64,000 bases of DNA from Chloroflexus islandicus (GCF_001650695.1 NZ_LWQS01000125.1:51765-115764); one strand, 5' to 3'; shown: positions 37,101 to 45,440, counted from the stretch's first letter. Notes: generated by a model from the letters alone, not told the origin. Numbers and translations: made by a program.

Positions 37101-37676
37101 GGCTAAAGCGCGCGGCAGATCGCCAATGTGGGCATAGCCATCGATAGCCCGCACAATTACATCGAAATATAAGCGCTCGAAGTGGTATCGTTGTTGTTGG
37201 AGCCAATGCTCAAATTCGGGCGCTTCTTCCAACTCAATCCCGTTGAGAAGCGGGCCGCGATAGAGCGTTGCCGCTTCGGCGATCATGGACAGACTTTGGG
37301 GAGGAGGGAGCGCACGCACGTGCTGCGATAAACGAAGGAACTCACGCGCATCGACCCGGCAGTGCTCGCTATTGAAGCGGAGCAAACTGCTATGCACCTG
37401 AGACGTACTGATCACAATCTGATCAGCAATGACACCGATCGTTTGCCGCAACTGCGAGAGCGACCGGCGCAGGCGTTGGCGGGCAACCGTTTGGGGGGCA
37501 TCAGGCCATAACAGGTAACTCAATTCATCGCGGGTTACAGCGCGATCATGGAGTGCTAGCACTGCCATAATTGCCAGCGGTTGCCGGCGCTGGAACGTTA
37601 CCTCCTGCTGCGCTGCCCAGAAGCGTGGCGCGCCTAACAAATGCAATTCAAACTGAGGAGAGATCGCAGTTGTCAT
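34140..37676 (-). CDS. Large BTAD/AfsR-type regulator: winged helix, BTAD, ATPase and TPR
   Basis: A 1,178-residue signalling protein. Residues 1-95 form an OmpR-like winged helix (FELHLLGAPRFW, LLWPDAPQTVARQRLRRSLSQLR). Residues 95-250 are the bacterial transcriptional activator domain. Residues about 290-600 are an AAA/NACHT-like ATPase with Walker A VEGPAGAGKSWLART and an acidic Walker B TVVIFEDLDEAD. Residues about 700-1150 are Ala-rich helical tetratricopeptide-like repeats. This is the AfsR/MalT-like STAND arrangement: ATP-driven activators whose TPR sensor binds an unknown signal. The frame extends 7 codons upstream; I prefer the ATG at 37676. No obvious target gene is adjacent; it is monocistronic. 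Confidence 0.88.
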   Translation of the reverse strand: MTTAISPQFELHLLGAPRFWAAQQEVTFQRRQPLAIMAVLALHDRAVTRDELSYLLWPDAPQTVARQRLRRSLSQLRQTIGVIADQIVISTSQVHSSLLRFNSEHCRVDAREFLRLSQHVRALPPPQSLSMIAEAATLYRGPLLNGIELEEAPEFEHWLQQQRYHFERLYFDVIVRAIDGYAHIGDLPRALAVAEQALVIDALSEEVHRKIMWLYAKLGQRSSAIRQFALCLDLLERELAVRPDSATVELYQAIVAEQIESARALAFPQPVLAPGKPAHSARTIASLPIPPAPIDEMTTAVQAAFGSAAPVIWVEGPAGAGKSWLARTVPTRLPFARQVWMVSARTVSSHTPFGLMRAVLHTAMLQRLNEAHSPSGIATQLDLWMSEATRVLPELRALFPQLLPVRNQNDEMPAARHAGLARLLQALPRALLALAGGQPTVVIFEDLDEADHLSIEAIRWLGSVCRGTQTVLFITCRTADREPLASVLAELQQQAMVCYWRLPHFDQATVLQYGQAAGLAPEQAHTIWQATGGAPLAVTEMIHAAAGAAAGAALPTSLAEAIQQQLCALDAAERRIMETIAVLASSSIDVIQQMSGRNPAEVEQACARLCLRNWLSQNAAQYTIAHPEIRAVTLASLTPARRQSLHRQAASVLRQMNAELPLIANHLEQAEQINEAAELWLQVARQARSRYAHESALAAVQRGLGLATDLHLLFQLLCEQEDILHEQGRRDEQASALAALDQFCERSPDHPEWHGVFYARRGRYALARNHWPEAIDALRRATAYTLHYDVATLTLLARALWHHQDWSAAEEALQQAQQAAQQQSQPDLLVRYWLARADYEQARERFAAAEEALQRAIQFVDPQSPLLPEIMLLRGNLATVRNDFVTALTYGQEAYQLFDRRGIPDRAAAASVLIARAQARLGQFAEALAAYERAYAGYAALRLRQGMAASRVNAATIALRFGDFASGIRLATEAHTLFQAINDARGMCVAASNIGAALVWQGHGANAEHWLRDSLARAQALQLPVQQAAALANLGAALLQQGRLEEARMTMEQGLTLRAMQGLLDMSIDRAFLAIACLRLGDNAAADMHSAQAVRDLEQAPAVEHPQQIWFARAQVLRALGRYDEAQSALQMAMNDLQREQHQLPPALHDRFLTAFTFNQAILNAHTADIWPDPPALA

Positions 37677-37759
37677 AGCGTTTGCAGTATGAAGCAATCA
37701 TAGCCGATAGCATCATTATAGCCTCCGAGCGCCTCGATTGGGGTAATGACATGAAACAG

Positions 37760-37793
37760 AATCACGCGCAGCCACTGCCGGCTGCGCGTGATT
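37760..37793 (-). terminator. Intrinsic terminator after the thioredoxin gene
   Basis: Perfect 14-bp stem AATCACGCGCAGCC (37760-37773) and GGCTGCGCGTGATT (37780-37793) with a 6-nt loop, followed on the minus strand by CTGTTTCAT. It lies 25 bp beyond the stop codon of the thioredoxin gene. Confidence 0.75.
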
Positions 37794-37818
37794 GTCTAGG
37801 TGCAGCGTGCGCTGCTGC

Positions 37819-38598
37819 TTATGCGCCGGTATGCCGGGCCAGCGCCTGCCGCAAGACCTGATACGGCTGCGCGCCGACCAGCCGTTCGACGACGCGACCG
37901 CCTTTGAAGACGTAGATTGCCGGGATGCCGGTGATGCCGAAGCGTTGGGCCGTGTACGGGTTTTCGTCAACGTTGAGCTTGGCCACCACCGCTTTGCCGG
38001 CGAACTCTTGCGCCAGCCGCTCGATCGATGGCGCGACGGCCCGGCAAGGGCCGCACCACGGCGCCCAGAAATCAACCAGCACCGGCTGTTGGCTTTGGCC
38101 AATCACTTGATCGAAGGTGGCGTCGCGCAGCACTACCGGTCCAGCCGGCGCGCGCGCGTCACTAGCAGGTTGGCGGTTCGGGGTGGGGCCGGGGGGAGCG
38201 CCATTAGCGGACGGCGCTGACCGGTGCAGCGGCACGCTCGGCCCGCTCGGCAACGGCGGCTGCGAACCCTCGCCGCTCAGGTAGCTTAGCCACGCTTGCA
38301 GCGCGGTCTCCGGCGCTGCGCCGGCAGTGCGCGCCACCGTCGCTCCATTCCTGATAAAGACTAGCCCCGGTAGATCGGTAACGTTATATTTCTGCACCAA
38401 CGCCGGATTATCATCGGCATCAACCCGCGCAATCAACGCTTTGCCGGCGAAGCGTTGCGCCAACCGGTCAAGGGTTGGTTCGAGTTGCTGGCAGGTTTGG
38501 CAACCGCGCCGGTCGAAGACGAGCAAGACCGGCAAACCCGCTTGTAACACGCGGTCAATGCTCTGTTCACCGGTGCGAATTGGAGTTGAAAAGACCAT
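37819..38598 (-). CDS. Tandem double-thioredoxin-domain protein
   Basis: A 259-residue cytoplasmic protein with two thioredoxin folds. The first (about 1-105) has the redox site RRGCQTCQQLEP (CxxC with Gln-Thr) and cis-Pro region VTDLPGLVFI. A Pro/Ser-rich linker spans 110-155. The second (about 155-259) has the classic WAPWCGPCRAVAP and GITGIPAIYVFKGG. The unequal active sites suggest different redox potentials or one oxidising and one reducing module. GAGGAAACT precedes the ATG at 38598; the frame is open upstream to 38649. It is followed by a strong terminator. Confidence 0.9.
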   Translation of the reverse strand: MVFSTPIRTGEQSIDRVLQAGLPVLLVFDRRGCQTCQQLEPTLDRLAQRFAGKALIARVDADDNPALVQKYNVTDLPGLVFIRNGATVARTAGAAPETALQAWLSYLSGEGSQPPLPSGPSVPLHRSAPSANGAPPGPTPNRQPASDARAPAGPVVLRDATFDQVIGQSQQPVLVDFWAPWCGPCRAVAPSIERLAQEFAGKAVVAKLNVDENPYTAQRFGITGIPAIYVFKGGRVVERLVGAQPYQVLRQALARHTGA

Positions 38599-38833
38599 AG
38601 TTTCCTCGCTTGCGTAAGATGGTTGTTTGCACAGTATCGCTATCATCACTCTACTCCGGTCACATTAGTTGCACAGTAGCGGAGTGTTAGCGCAGTGTTA
38701 TAGTGCTGGCCCGTTGGTTGCCCCTTCGCAATGCGGAGTTATATCGAAGCACCGTGACAAGTGGTGCGGGACGCGCTACAACAACGGATAGGTTCCCTGT
38801 ATCTGAACCATCCTTTCCCAAAGGAGGAACCGT

Positions 38834-41404
38834 ATGCGCCCCCCGCTTGCCCCGCCGTCCACTGCCCCCCGGTGTTGCTCCGCCAACAGTTTGTCGCGCG
38901 TTCTCTATTGGTTACTGGCGCTTGGTTTAGCGAGCGGTTTGGCCGGTTGCGTGGCCGGCCCTCCCAGCACGATCGAACCCACGCCGGTTGGCGCAGAGGC
39001 GACGGCTGCGCCGCCGCCAACCGCTGTGCCGGCCCTGCTGGTGATGGAAGCGAAGCCGTTAGCTAATTTGCCGGTGCAACCCGATGGCCAACCCTACACC
39101 GATTCTTACGGCGTGCAGATCATTGCCCCACCCACTGTTATGGAAACCGGCGAACCAATTACGGTGGCTGTCAGCGCCGCTGAGGGAGCACTAGCCGCCG
39201 CCTTGCAAGAACAGGCCGTGATCGAGACGCCGCTCTACGAAGTGACTGCGCCGAACGATAGCCGGGGCCGGGTCACGCTAACGCTGCCCGCCGCTTCTCC
39301 CGAATCGCGCATTGTGGCGTTGGTCGATGACACCTACCTCGCAGTGCTCGATCAAGAACCGCGTGATGGAAAACTGGAGCTGGCGGTGCGGGTATCGCCC
39401 ACCGACGTGCCTGATCTTACCTCCGGCAATGGCCGGGGTGGGACGATCCGCTACTTCGTGGCTCGCCCGAAGAGCGCCGCGAGCGACGGGAATCTGTGGC
39501 AGGCGCTAGCGCCTCCACCGGCATTCGCCGCCGACGATTATCATCTCTGCTTGCAATGGACGTCGAGCACACTGTGCCGCACCAATGGCAAAATCTACGT
39601 GATGTGGCCAATGACGGCCCAGTTCAAGCTTGATCAGGCCGATGAAGTAATTCGCCAAATCGACTCGATTCTGCGGAGTTTTGCGGAGAAAAACTTTACC
39701 GCAGCCAAGTCGAACTCGTCCGTCTTTGTGGTGATTGGCCCTGATTTCAGCGCGCCGGCATACAGCCCCAAGAGCAGCATCCTCTCGTTGCCGGTTGATA
39801 GCGCCAAAACCATTGCCAACCCGCCCGGACGTTACGAGCTGATTCACGAGCTGGCCCACTGGGTGCAAGATGAAGAGTATGCGATGACGGTGGCCGCCCT
39901 CTCTGGCCCGAAGGCATGGTGGTTAGAGACAACCGCTGAGAATATGGTCTTTCTGATCGAGCCGGAAGCGCAAGAGCACAACCTCATTCAATACGGCCAG
40001 ACGACGGTTGATGGGCCGAAACTTGGCTTTCAAGCCGAACCGTTCACGTGGGGATGGAACGATGAGTCGCGCTACATTCACGCCCAATTGCTCAAGGTCA
40101 ACCTCTGCGCGAACAGCGCCTGCGCGCTGAGCGAAGCAGAGCTGGTGAAGGCCATCAACGAGGGCAGCTACCCGTTGATGGATGAAGCGCGCCAAGCGAA
40201 GCTGCGCACGAACCTCGATGACTATGCCCGCTATTTGCTCGGTGTGGCCCCGGAAAGGGCCAATACCGGGATCACAGTGCCGGCGGAGCTGCAACGGCCG
40301 AACCGGGTCGGTGATGTGATCAGCATTCGCCGCAACAAGAATGAGGATTTTGCCCTCAGTTCCACTGCTGAGGCGCCGCAGATCGTGAAACAAACGCCCG
40401 ATGGCCGCCCGCCTGAGTATCAGATTCAAGCTGCTATTGACAGTGGCGCCGTCTATCCGTTGAGTGTGGTGAACGGCGGGGTGAACCCGAACACATCCGG
40501 CTGGCCGGTTATGCTAACTATTGAGCCGGGAGTGGAGCTGTGGTACCGGCGTGGCAATGAGCCGGTCACCTATCACGATGGCTCTAGCCAACTGGTGCTC
40601 GGCCCGATCCATCCCCGTATGGGGTACGACATGGTGCGGGTGGTAGCTTTGGCTCGCAATCAGCCGGCAACGTTCAAGGCCAAAGTGAACTTGGTCGATT
40701 TACAGGGTGATTGGATCTTGGTGAGCCAGAAGGTGATCAGCGCGAACTTATCGTGTGAGAATAACAATGGTAATTTTAATGATGATCCAGCCGAGCTGAT
40801 TAACCTAGCACAGGCGATTTCTGGGATGGTGGCGCCGCGCGGTTCGTATCAGTGGAGCGGTCTGAACGAGTTGGAGTTCACCTTTGACGAAGGGACGGCC
40901 TCGCTGACCGGCGAAGCCGATGATACCTCGCAGTTCATGGCAATAGCCTCGATCTCGCCCGATGCGATCACAGGCAAGATGCAGCTAGTTTTTCCGCCGC
41001 CGGCCACGAGCAACGCTGCACCGGTGTGGCTGGCATTGGCCTTCGTGCCTCCCGGCATCCTCGCGTGGCGGTCACGCCGCCGGATGGCGCTGCTGTTGGT
41101 GGTGCTGCTCATGAGCACGACCTTAGCAGGATGTGTGGGGGTGTCGATCACCGGCAGCATTGGTACGCACTACACCCTCGACAAACTCGAATATGTCGGC
41201 AAAGGCGACACGCTCGGCGAACCGATCTGGCGGATCAGCACGCAGAAGGATGCCTACACCGATATTGACTTGACCATTGTCGTCACCAGTGAGTCGATCG
41301 GTAACGAACCGCCAGAGCAAAAGACGACGCGCTGCGCTGGCCGGATCAACCATGATTTGGTGATCGAGATCTATCGCGATGGGGTGATTACAGATTCGGA
41401 GTAA
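38834..41404 (+). CDS. Large lipoprotein with zincin (HELAH) domain and internal second lipobox
   Basis: An 856-residue exported protein. The N-terminal lipoprotein signal ends in LASGLAGC (Cys39), followed by a Thr/Pro/Ala linker. A middle region contains the zinc-peptidase motif HELAHW at 338-343 and a downstream ETTAE at 365-369, the spacing seen in gluzincins. Beta-rich C-terminal domains follow. Near the end, a hydrophobic segment (VWLALAFVPPGILAW) is followed by RSRRR and a second hydrophobic run ending STTLAGC (Cys767), exactly like another lipoprotein signal, then 89 more residues. This looks like two lipoproteins joined in one frame. AAAGGAGGAAC precedes the ATG. A terminator follows at 41419-41449. 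Confidence 0.75.
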   Translation: MRPPLAPPSTAPRCCSANSLSRVLYWLLALGLASGLAGCVAGPPSTIEPTPVGAEATAAPPPTAVPALLVMEAKPLANLPVQPDGQPYTDSYGVQIIAPPTVMETGEPITVAVSAAEGALAAALQEQAVIETPLYEVTAPNDSRGRVTLTLPAASPESRIVALVDDTYLAVLDQEPRDGKLELAVRVSPTDVPDLTSGNGRGGTIRYFVARPKSAASDGNLWQALAPPPAFAADDYHLCLQWTSSTLCRTNGKIYVMWPMTAQFKLDQADEVIRQIDSILRSFAEKNFTAAKSNSSVFVVIGPDFSAPAYSPKSSILSLPVDSAKTIANPPGRYELIHELAHWVQDEEYAMTVAALSGPKAWWLETTAENMVFLIEPEAQEHNLIQYGQTTVDGPKLGFQAEPFTWGWNDESRYIHAQLLKVNLCANSACALSEAELVKAINEGSYPLMDEARQAKLRTNLDDYARYLLGVAPERANTGITVPAELQRPNRVGDVISIRRNKNEDFALSSTAEAPQIVKQTPDGRPPEYQIQAAIDSGAVYPLSVVNGGVNPNTSGWPVMLTIEPGVELWYRRGNEPVTYHDGSSQLVLGPIHPRMGYDMVRVVALARNQPATFKAKVNLVDLQGDWILVSQKVISANLSCENNNGNFNDDPAELINLAQAISGMVAPRGSYQWSGLNELEFTFDEGTASLTGEADDTSQFMAIASISPDAITGKMQLVFPPPATSNAAPVWLALAFVPPGILAWRSRRRMALLLVVLLMSTTLAGCVGVSITGSIGTHYTLDKLEYVGKGDTLGEPIWRISTQKDAYTDIDLTIVVTSESIGNEPPEQKTTRCAGRINHDLVIEIYRDGVITDSE

Positions 41405-41418
41405 CCGAACCCAGCCCG

Positions 41419-41449
41419 ATGCGCAGGGAACGCAAGATTCCCTGCGCAT
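41419..41449 (+). terminator. Intrinsic terminator after the zincin lipoprotein gene
   Basis: Perfect 12-bp stem ATGCGCAGGGAA (41419-41430) / TTCCCTGCGCAT (41438-41449) with a 7-nt loop, followed by TCTATT, starting 14 bp after the stop codon. Confidence 0.8.
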
Positions 41450-41475
41450 TCTATTGCAACACCTCTGCACACATA

Positions 41476-41504
41476 TTGCAAAAAATGTGCAAAAACGGTA
41501 TACT
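41476..41504 (+). promoter_or_regulatory. Sigma70-type promoter of the small coiled-coil gene
   Basis: TTGCAA (41476-41481), 17-bp spacer, TATACT (41499-41504). It lies just after the preceding terminator and about 90 bp before the ATG at 41594, giving the small gene its own transcript. Confidence 0.7.
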
Positions 41505-41593
41505 AAGGAATGGATCGCGGCGACGGTGCCGCTCAGGTCATTGTCGCCGCGGCGCTACCGGTGCGCCCGGCGAGTGTGTGTGGAGGATAGACC

Positions 41594-41860
41594 ATGCAAG
41601 ATCACTTTCGCCAGCGCATCGAAGTACTCACCGCCCGCCTCAACAGCCTGCGCCCCGGCCTCGAGCGGGCGCGCCAGTCGGTTGCCCGTCTCGAAAATGA
41701 CACTGTCCCTGCCGGCGCGACGGCCTTAGCCCGTGCCGCGCAGTTGTCGGCGGCGCGCGCAATGGCCGCGACGTTGGCCGAACGCGAGCGCCAGTTGCTG
41801 GTGGCGATTCAGGCGTTGCAGGCCGAGTTGGCCGATCAACAGTTAACCGAACACGAGTAG
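41594..41860 (+). CDS. Small coiled-coil protein (unknown function)
   Basis: An 88-residue, Ala/Leu/Arg/Glu-rich protein predicted to be two long helices broken near residue 40 (DTVPAGATA), probably an antiparallel coiled coil. It has its own promoter and a GGAGGATAGACC ribosome site, so it is a credible gene despite its size. No cysteine, membrane segment or known motif. Its transcript would end in the hairpin repeats from 41900. Confidence 0.65.
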   Translation: MQDHFRQRIEVLTARLNSLRPGLERARQSVARLENDTVPAGATALARAAQLSAARAMAATLAERERQLLVAIQALQAELADQQLTEHE

Positions 41861-41899
41861 GGGCCGGTTTCAGACCGGCCTATGTGCGGTAGAAGTTTT

Positions 41900-42077
41900 G
41901 GAGTGCGGCAGTCATACTGCCGCACTCCATACGATTCGTGGACGGATTCGGCGTGGTGTTTAAAGCCGCGGTTGCCCAAATATATGGAGTGCGGCAGTCC
42001 CACTGCTGCGCGCCATACCTGTTACGGATGACCCCAGCCCAGCGTTTTGGAGTGCGGCAGTTTAACTGCCGCACTCC
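41900..42077. repeat. Three copies of the GGAGTGCGGCAGT hairpin repeat
   Basis: Copies at 41900-41928 (perfect 13-bp arms, loop CAT), 41985-42016 (degenerate right arm) and 42049-42077 (perfect arms, loop TTA) lie between the convergent small coiled-coil gene and lysY. The compensating conservation of arms but not loops points to selection for the hairpin. Confidence 0.85.
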
Positions 42078-42100
42078 ATAAAGCATTCATCAACCCGTCC

Positions 42101-43135
42101 CTACGGGTGCAACCCCATAAACGTCAACGCCGTCGTCTCGGCAAACCCGCACATCAGGTTCATACACTGCACCGCGCTGCCGGCAGCCCCCTTCATCAAG
42201 TTGTCGATCGCACAGATACTGACAATCCGCCCGGTCGTTGGCTCGTAGGCGAAGCCAATGTCGGCGTAATTGGCCCCTGCCAATATCTTCGGTTCGGGGT
42301 AGCGATAAATCCCCTGCCGCTCCTTCACAATGCGCACAAATGGCTGTTCGCGGGCAAAGCCGCGGTACGCCTGCCACAGATCCTTCTCGGTCAAGTCACG
42401 CGCCGCGAAGGCATGCACTGTCGCTAACGCGCCGCGCACCAGCTCGATGGCGGTGATCGACATGTGAACGTTGCGCAAGCCAGTGATCTGCTCGACTTCA
42501 GCGAGGTGGCGGTGGCCAACCGGCGCAAACGAGCGCACCGCGCCGGAGCGTTCGGGGTGGTGGCTGGCATCGCTGGCCGTCGCGCCGCCTTCCGATGATC
42601 CCACCTTGACGTCGGCGATAATCGGGCGGGTACGGTCGATCAGATCGGCTTGCACCAGCGGCATCAGGGCAAGGTTAGTGGCAGTGGCGTTGCAACCGAC
42701 GCCGCTGGCATAGCGCGCGCCGATCAGCGCAGACCGGTTCACTTCAGGCAACCCATACACAAACCGCTCCAGCCACGCCGGGGCGGGGTGCGGATTGCCG
42801 TACCACTGCTGGTAGACCGCCGGATCGCGCAGGCGGAAGTCAGCCGAACAGTCAATGATCCGCTCGGCGAGAGCGGCGTAACGCTCGATGGCCTGCGCCG
42901 CCTCGCCGTGAGGCAGGGCCAGAAAGAGCAGATCACACGGCTGCAACGTGTCCGGGTGAACGAATTGCAGGTTGGTGCGGCCGCGCAAGTTGGGATGCAC
43001 CTGATAGAGGTACCTCCCCGCGTTGCGAGCGCTGGTCGCCTGCACAATCGTCACGTGCGGGTGATCGAGCAAGAGGCGCAACAGCTCGCCGCCGACATAG
43101 CCGCTCGCCCCCACAATGCTAACGCGCAAAGTCAT
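42101..43135 (-). CDS. lysY: LysW-aminoadipate 6-phosphate reductase (ArgC family)
   Basis: A 344-residue NADPH-dependent acyl-phosphate reductase. The Rossmann start is VSIVGASGYVGGELLRLLL; the catalytic Cys lies in YASGVGCNATATNLAL and a conserved His in SFAPVGHRHLAEVEQ. By sequence alone it could be ArgC. Placement directly after lysX and lysW in the aminoadipate cluster makes LysY, which reduces the LysW-bound aminoadipyl phosphate to the semialdehyde, the better call; dual use for arginine synthesis is possible. The ATG at 43135 has GAGG upstream; the frame extends 9 codons further. Last gene of the unit, followed by hairpin repeats. Confidence 0.85.
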   Translation of the reverse strand: MTLRVSIVGASGYVGGELLRLLLDHPHVTIVQATSARNAGRYLYQVHPNLRGRTNLQFVHPDTLQPCDLLFLALPHGEAAQAIERYAALAERIIDCSADFRLRDPAVYQQWYGNPHPAPAWLERFVYGLPEVNRSALIGARYASGVGCNATATNLALMPLVQADLIDRTRPIIADVKVGSSEGGATASDASHHPERSGAVRSFAPVGHRHLAEVEQITGLRNVHMSITAIELVRGALATVHAFAARDLTEKDLWQAYRGFAREQPFVRIVKERQGIYRYPEPKILAGANYADIGFAYEPTTGRIVSICAIDNLMKGAAGSAVQCMNLMCGFAETTALTFMGLHP

Positions 43136-43194
43136 ACACGCCTCATCAACAAGACGCACCACACCATCGCCGGAAAAGGCAGCGCGGTAGGATG

Positions 43195-44043
43195 CTACTG
43201 GCGACCGCGGCCCACTTCCACCACGTAATCGATAATCCGGGCCGGGATGTCTACCCCCGTGGTGTCGATGCTATTGCGGAACTCCATCGTGTAATTCACT
43301 TCATTGACCAACAACTCGCCGTCGGGCGTTTCCAGAATGTCGATCGCGACCACGCCACCGCCAACCGCGTGTGCTGCGCGCACGCTCAGATCGGCCAGCT
43401 CTGGCGTGATCGGGCAGTTGGTCGCGACGCCGCCGCGGGCGGTGTTGGTGATCCAGTGCGGGCTGGTGCGGTAAATCGCCGCAATGCACTCGTCGCCGAT
43501 CACGAAGCTGCGGATGTCGCGGCCCGGCTTGTTGATGTATTGCTGGATGTAGAAGATCGAATGCTGGTAGTTGCCCAGTACGTCGCGGTGCTCAAGAATG
43601 GCTTCGGCGGCGTCGCGGTCGTTGATCTTGCTCACCATCCGCCCCCACGAGCCGATCACCGGCTTGAGCACCACCGGATAGCCGAGCTGCTCGATCGCTT
43701 CGAGCGCGCTTTCCGGCGTGAAAGCGAGCAAACAGCGCGGCGTGGGCACCCCGGCATGGATAAGCGCCTGCGTGGTGAGAAACTTGTCGCCGCAGGTGAG
43801 GGCGACGTGATAGGTATTGACCGTCGGCACGCCAGCGTCGTTAAAGATTTTGAGCATATAGAGCGCGCGGCTGTGCTGGATGGCGCGCTCAAGCACGACA
43901 TCGAACGGGTAGCTGGTCTGGTGGAGGTCAAAGATGTGCTCACGGTCATCGATTTTGACATAATCGAGACCACGGCGTTCTAACTCTTGAAAGAGCAGCT
44001 TCTCTTCGGCGCGGATGCGCGAGCAGAGGACGGCAATGCGCAT
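43195..44043 (-). CDS. lysX: Alpha-aminoadipate-LysW ligase
   Basis: A 282-residue ATP-grasp ligase of the RimK/LysX family that joins alpha-aminoadipate to the C-terminal Glu of LysW, protecting its amino group. Begins [21 protein letters not shown]. Conserved blocks are [20 protein letters not shown], the lid [39 protein letters not shown] and the metal-binding end [14 protein letters not shown]. All closely resemble the Thermus LysX sequence as I remember it. Its ribosome site AGGAGAA falls at the end of the lysW gene upstream, 11 bp away. It could in principle also serve glutamate (ArgX). Confidence 0.92.
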   Translation of the reverse strand: MRIAVLCSRIRAEEKLLFQELERRGLDYVKIDDREHIFDLHQTSYPFDVVLERAIQHSRALYMLKIFNDAGVPTVNTYHVALTCGDKFLTTQALIHAGVPTPRCLLAFTPESALEAIEQLGYPVVLKPVIGSWGRMVSKINDRDAAEAILEHRDVLGNYQHSIFYIQQYINKPGRDIRSFVIGDECIAAIYRTSPHWITNTARGGVATNCPITPELADLSVRAAHAVGGGVVAIDILETPDGELLVNEVNYTMEFRNSIDTTGVDIPARIIDYVVEVGRGRQ

Positions 44044-44054
44044 GATCGGTTCTC

Positions 44055-44222
44055 CTATTCTCCCCAATCCTCTTCGACCTCAGGGGCGAGGGCGAGGGTG
44101 GGCGGGTTGAGGCTGACGACTTCCAATTCGGCGCCGCAATCGGGGCAGGCAATAATCTCGCTCTCCAGCGTGTTGGCCGGCAAAGTGATTTCGGCAGCGC
44201 ATTCGGGGCATTCGGCGCGCAT
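44055..44222 (-). CDS. lysW: LysW amino-group carrier protein, copy 1
   Basis: A 55-residue acidic carrier protein. Two CxxC pairs (AECPECA and IACPDCG) make a zinc knuckle at the N-terminal half, and the C-terminus EEDWGE provides the terminal Glu whose gamma-carboxyl is linked to the substrate amino group. Intermediates of lysine synthesis stay bound to it through LysX, LysZ, LysY, LysJ and LysK. The protein is identical, residue for residue, to the neighbouring copy at 44260-44427; the two DNA copies differ at about four synonymous positions. It sits between the second copy and lysX. Confidence 0.95.
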   Translation of the reverse strand: MRAECPECAAEITLPANTLESEIIACPDCGAELEVVSLNPPTLALAPEVEEDWGE

Positions 44223-44259
44223 TGATAAACTCCTTTGGCTGTAGCACGAATACGTTATT

Positions 44260-44427
44260 CTATTCTCCCCAATCCTCTTCGACCTCAGGGGCGAGGGCGA
44301 GGGTAGGCGGGTTGAGGCTGACGACTTCCAATTCAGCGCCGCAATCGGGGCAGGCAATAATCTCGCTCTCCAGCGTGTTGGCCGGCAAGGTGATTTCGGC
44401 GGCGCATTCGGGGCATTCGGCGCGCAT
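44260..44427 (-). CDS. lysW: LysW amino-group carrier protein, copy 2
   Basis: Second, upstream copy of lysW, encoding the same 55 residues (MRAECPEC..., ending EEDWGE) with all four zinc cysteines. The intercopy spacer is 37 bp; each copy has its own ribosome site (AGGAG before this one, AGGAG before copy 1). It follows the homoisocitrate dehydrogenase gene by 14 bp. Either a very recent duplication kept by demand for carrier dosage or copies homogenised by gene conversion would explain the identity. Confidence 0.95.
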   Translation of the reverse strand: MRAECPECAAEITLPANTLESEIIACPDCGAELEVVSLNPPTLALAPEVEEDWGE

Positions 44428-44441
44428 GGTTGGTGCTCCTT

Positions 44442-45440
44442 TCAGGCGTGGGTTGTGAGTTGTTCCAGAATCGCATCAGCTACTTCACGAGTCGTCGCGT
44501 CGCCGCCAGCGTCGGGGGTGCGAATGCCGGCAGCGGCGACGGCATCCATAGCCCGGCGCAACCGTTCGGCGGCGTGAGGCCGCCCAATCCACTCGAGCAG
44601 CATCACCACGCAGTTGAGGGCCGCAGTTGGATTGGCAATGCCACGTCCGGCGATGTCAGGCGCAGCGCCATGCACCGGCTCGAACAGCGCCCGTCCGTGA
44701 CCGAGATTGCTGCTGGCGGCGACACCCAAGCCGCCGCCGTGAATGCAAGCAATATCCGAGAGAATATCGCCAAACAGGTTGGTCGTGACGATCACATCAA
44801 ACCGTTGCGGTTGGGCGGCCAGTTGCATGGCGGCCACATCAACCAACCGCTCCTCAAAGGTCAATTCAGGGAAGTCGGCAGCGACTTCCAGCGCCACCGT
44901 GCGGAACAGGCCGTCGCTGACCCGCAGCACGTTGGCTTTGTGAACAATCGTGACCTTGCCGGGATGGCCGGCAGCTTGGCGGGTGCGGGCCAATTCACAG
45001 GCTGCGCGCACAATCCGGGCCGAGGCAGTGCGGGTGATGACGCGCTCGGCGATGGCGGTGTTGCCATCGTCTTCAAGCCGCTCGCGCCCGCTGTACAGGT
45101 CTTCGGTGTTCTCGCGCACGACCACCAGATCAACGCCGGGGCCGATCGTGGGCCGGATGTTGGCGTACAGGTCGAGCGTGCGGCGCAGTTCGACAATCGG
45201 ACTGCGGTAGCCGGGTACCGGGTGGCTCGGCGAGGCAACCGCACCAAAGAGGATCGCGGTCGCTTCGCGGGCCGCTGCCAGCGTCTCGGCGGGCAGTGCG
45301 ACGCCGGTGCGCTGGAAGACGCCCCACCCAGCCTCGGCTTCGGTCAGGGTGAGGTCAGGCGCCAGCGCGCGCAGCGCCGCTGTCGCCACGGCCATCACCT
45401 CCGGGCCGATCCCATCGCCGGGAATGACACAGATCTGCAT
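44442..45440 (-). CDS. hicd: Homoisocitrate dehydrogenase (isocitrate/isopropylmalate dehydrogenase family)
   Basis: Oxidative decarboxylation of homoisocitrate to 2-oxoadipate with NAD+. A 332-residue beta-decarboxylating dehydrogenase: [14 protein letters not shown] at the start, substrate-side [45 protein letters not shown] and the cofactor end [19 protein letters not shown]. The [13 protein letters not shown] region resembles the homoisocitrate enzyme of Thermus. Relaxed specificity toward isocitrate or isopropylmalate cannot be excluded. The ATG overlaps the preceding stop as TGATG; a GTG one codon upstream is an alternative. Confidence 0.85.
   Translation of the reverse strand: MQICVIPGDGIGPEVMAVATAALRALAPDLTLTEAEAGWGVFQRTGVALPAETLAAAREATAILFGAVASPSHPVPGYRSPIVELRRTLDLYANIRPTIGPGVDLVVVRENTEDLYSGRERLEDDGNTAIAERVITRTASARIVRAACELARTRQAAGHPGKVTIVHKANVLRVSDGLFRTVALEVAADFPELTFEERLVDVAAMQLAAQPQRFDVIVTTNLFGDILSDIACIHGGGLGVAASSNLGHGRALFEPVHGAAPDIAGRGIANPTAALNCVVMLLEWIGRPHAAERLRRAMDAVAAAGIRTPDAGGDATTREVADAILEQLTTHA

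Noticed and set aside
42101..43135. Annotation as arginine-pathway ArgC
   Set aside because: Family sequence fits, but linkage to lysX, two lysW and homocitrate synthase makes LysY the more economical call; dual function remains open.
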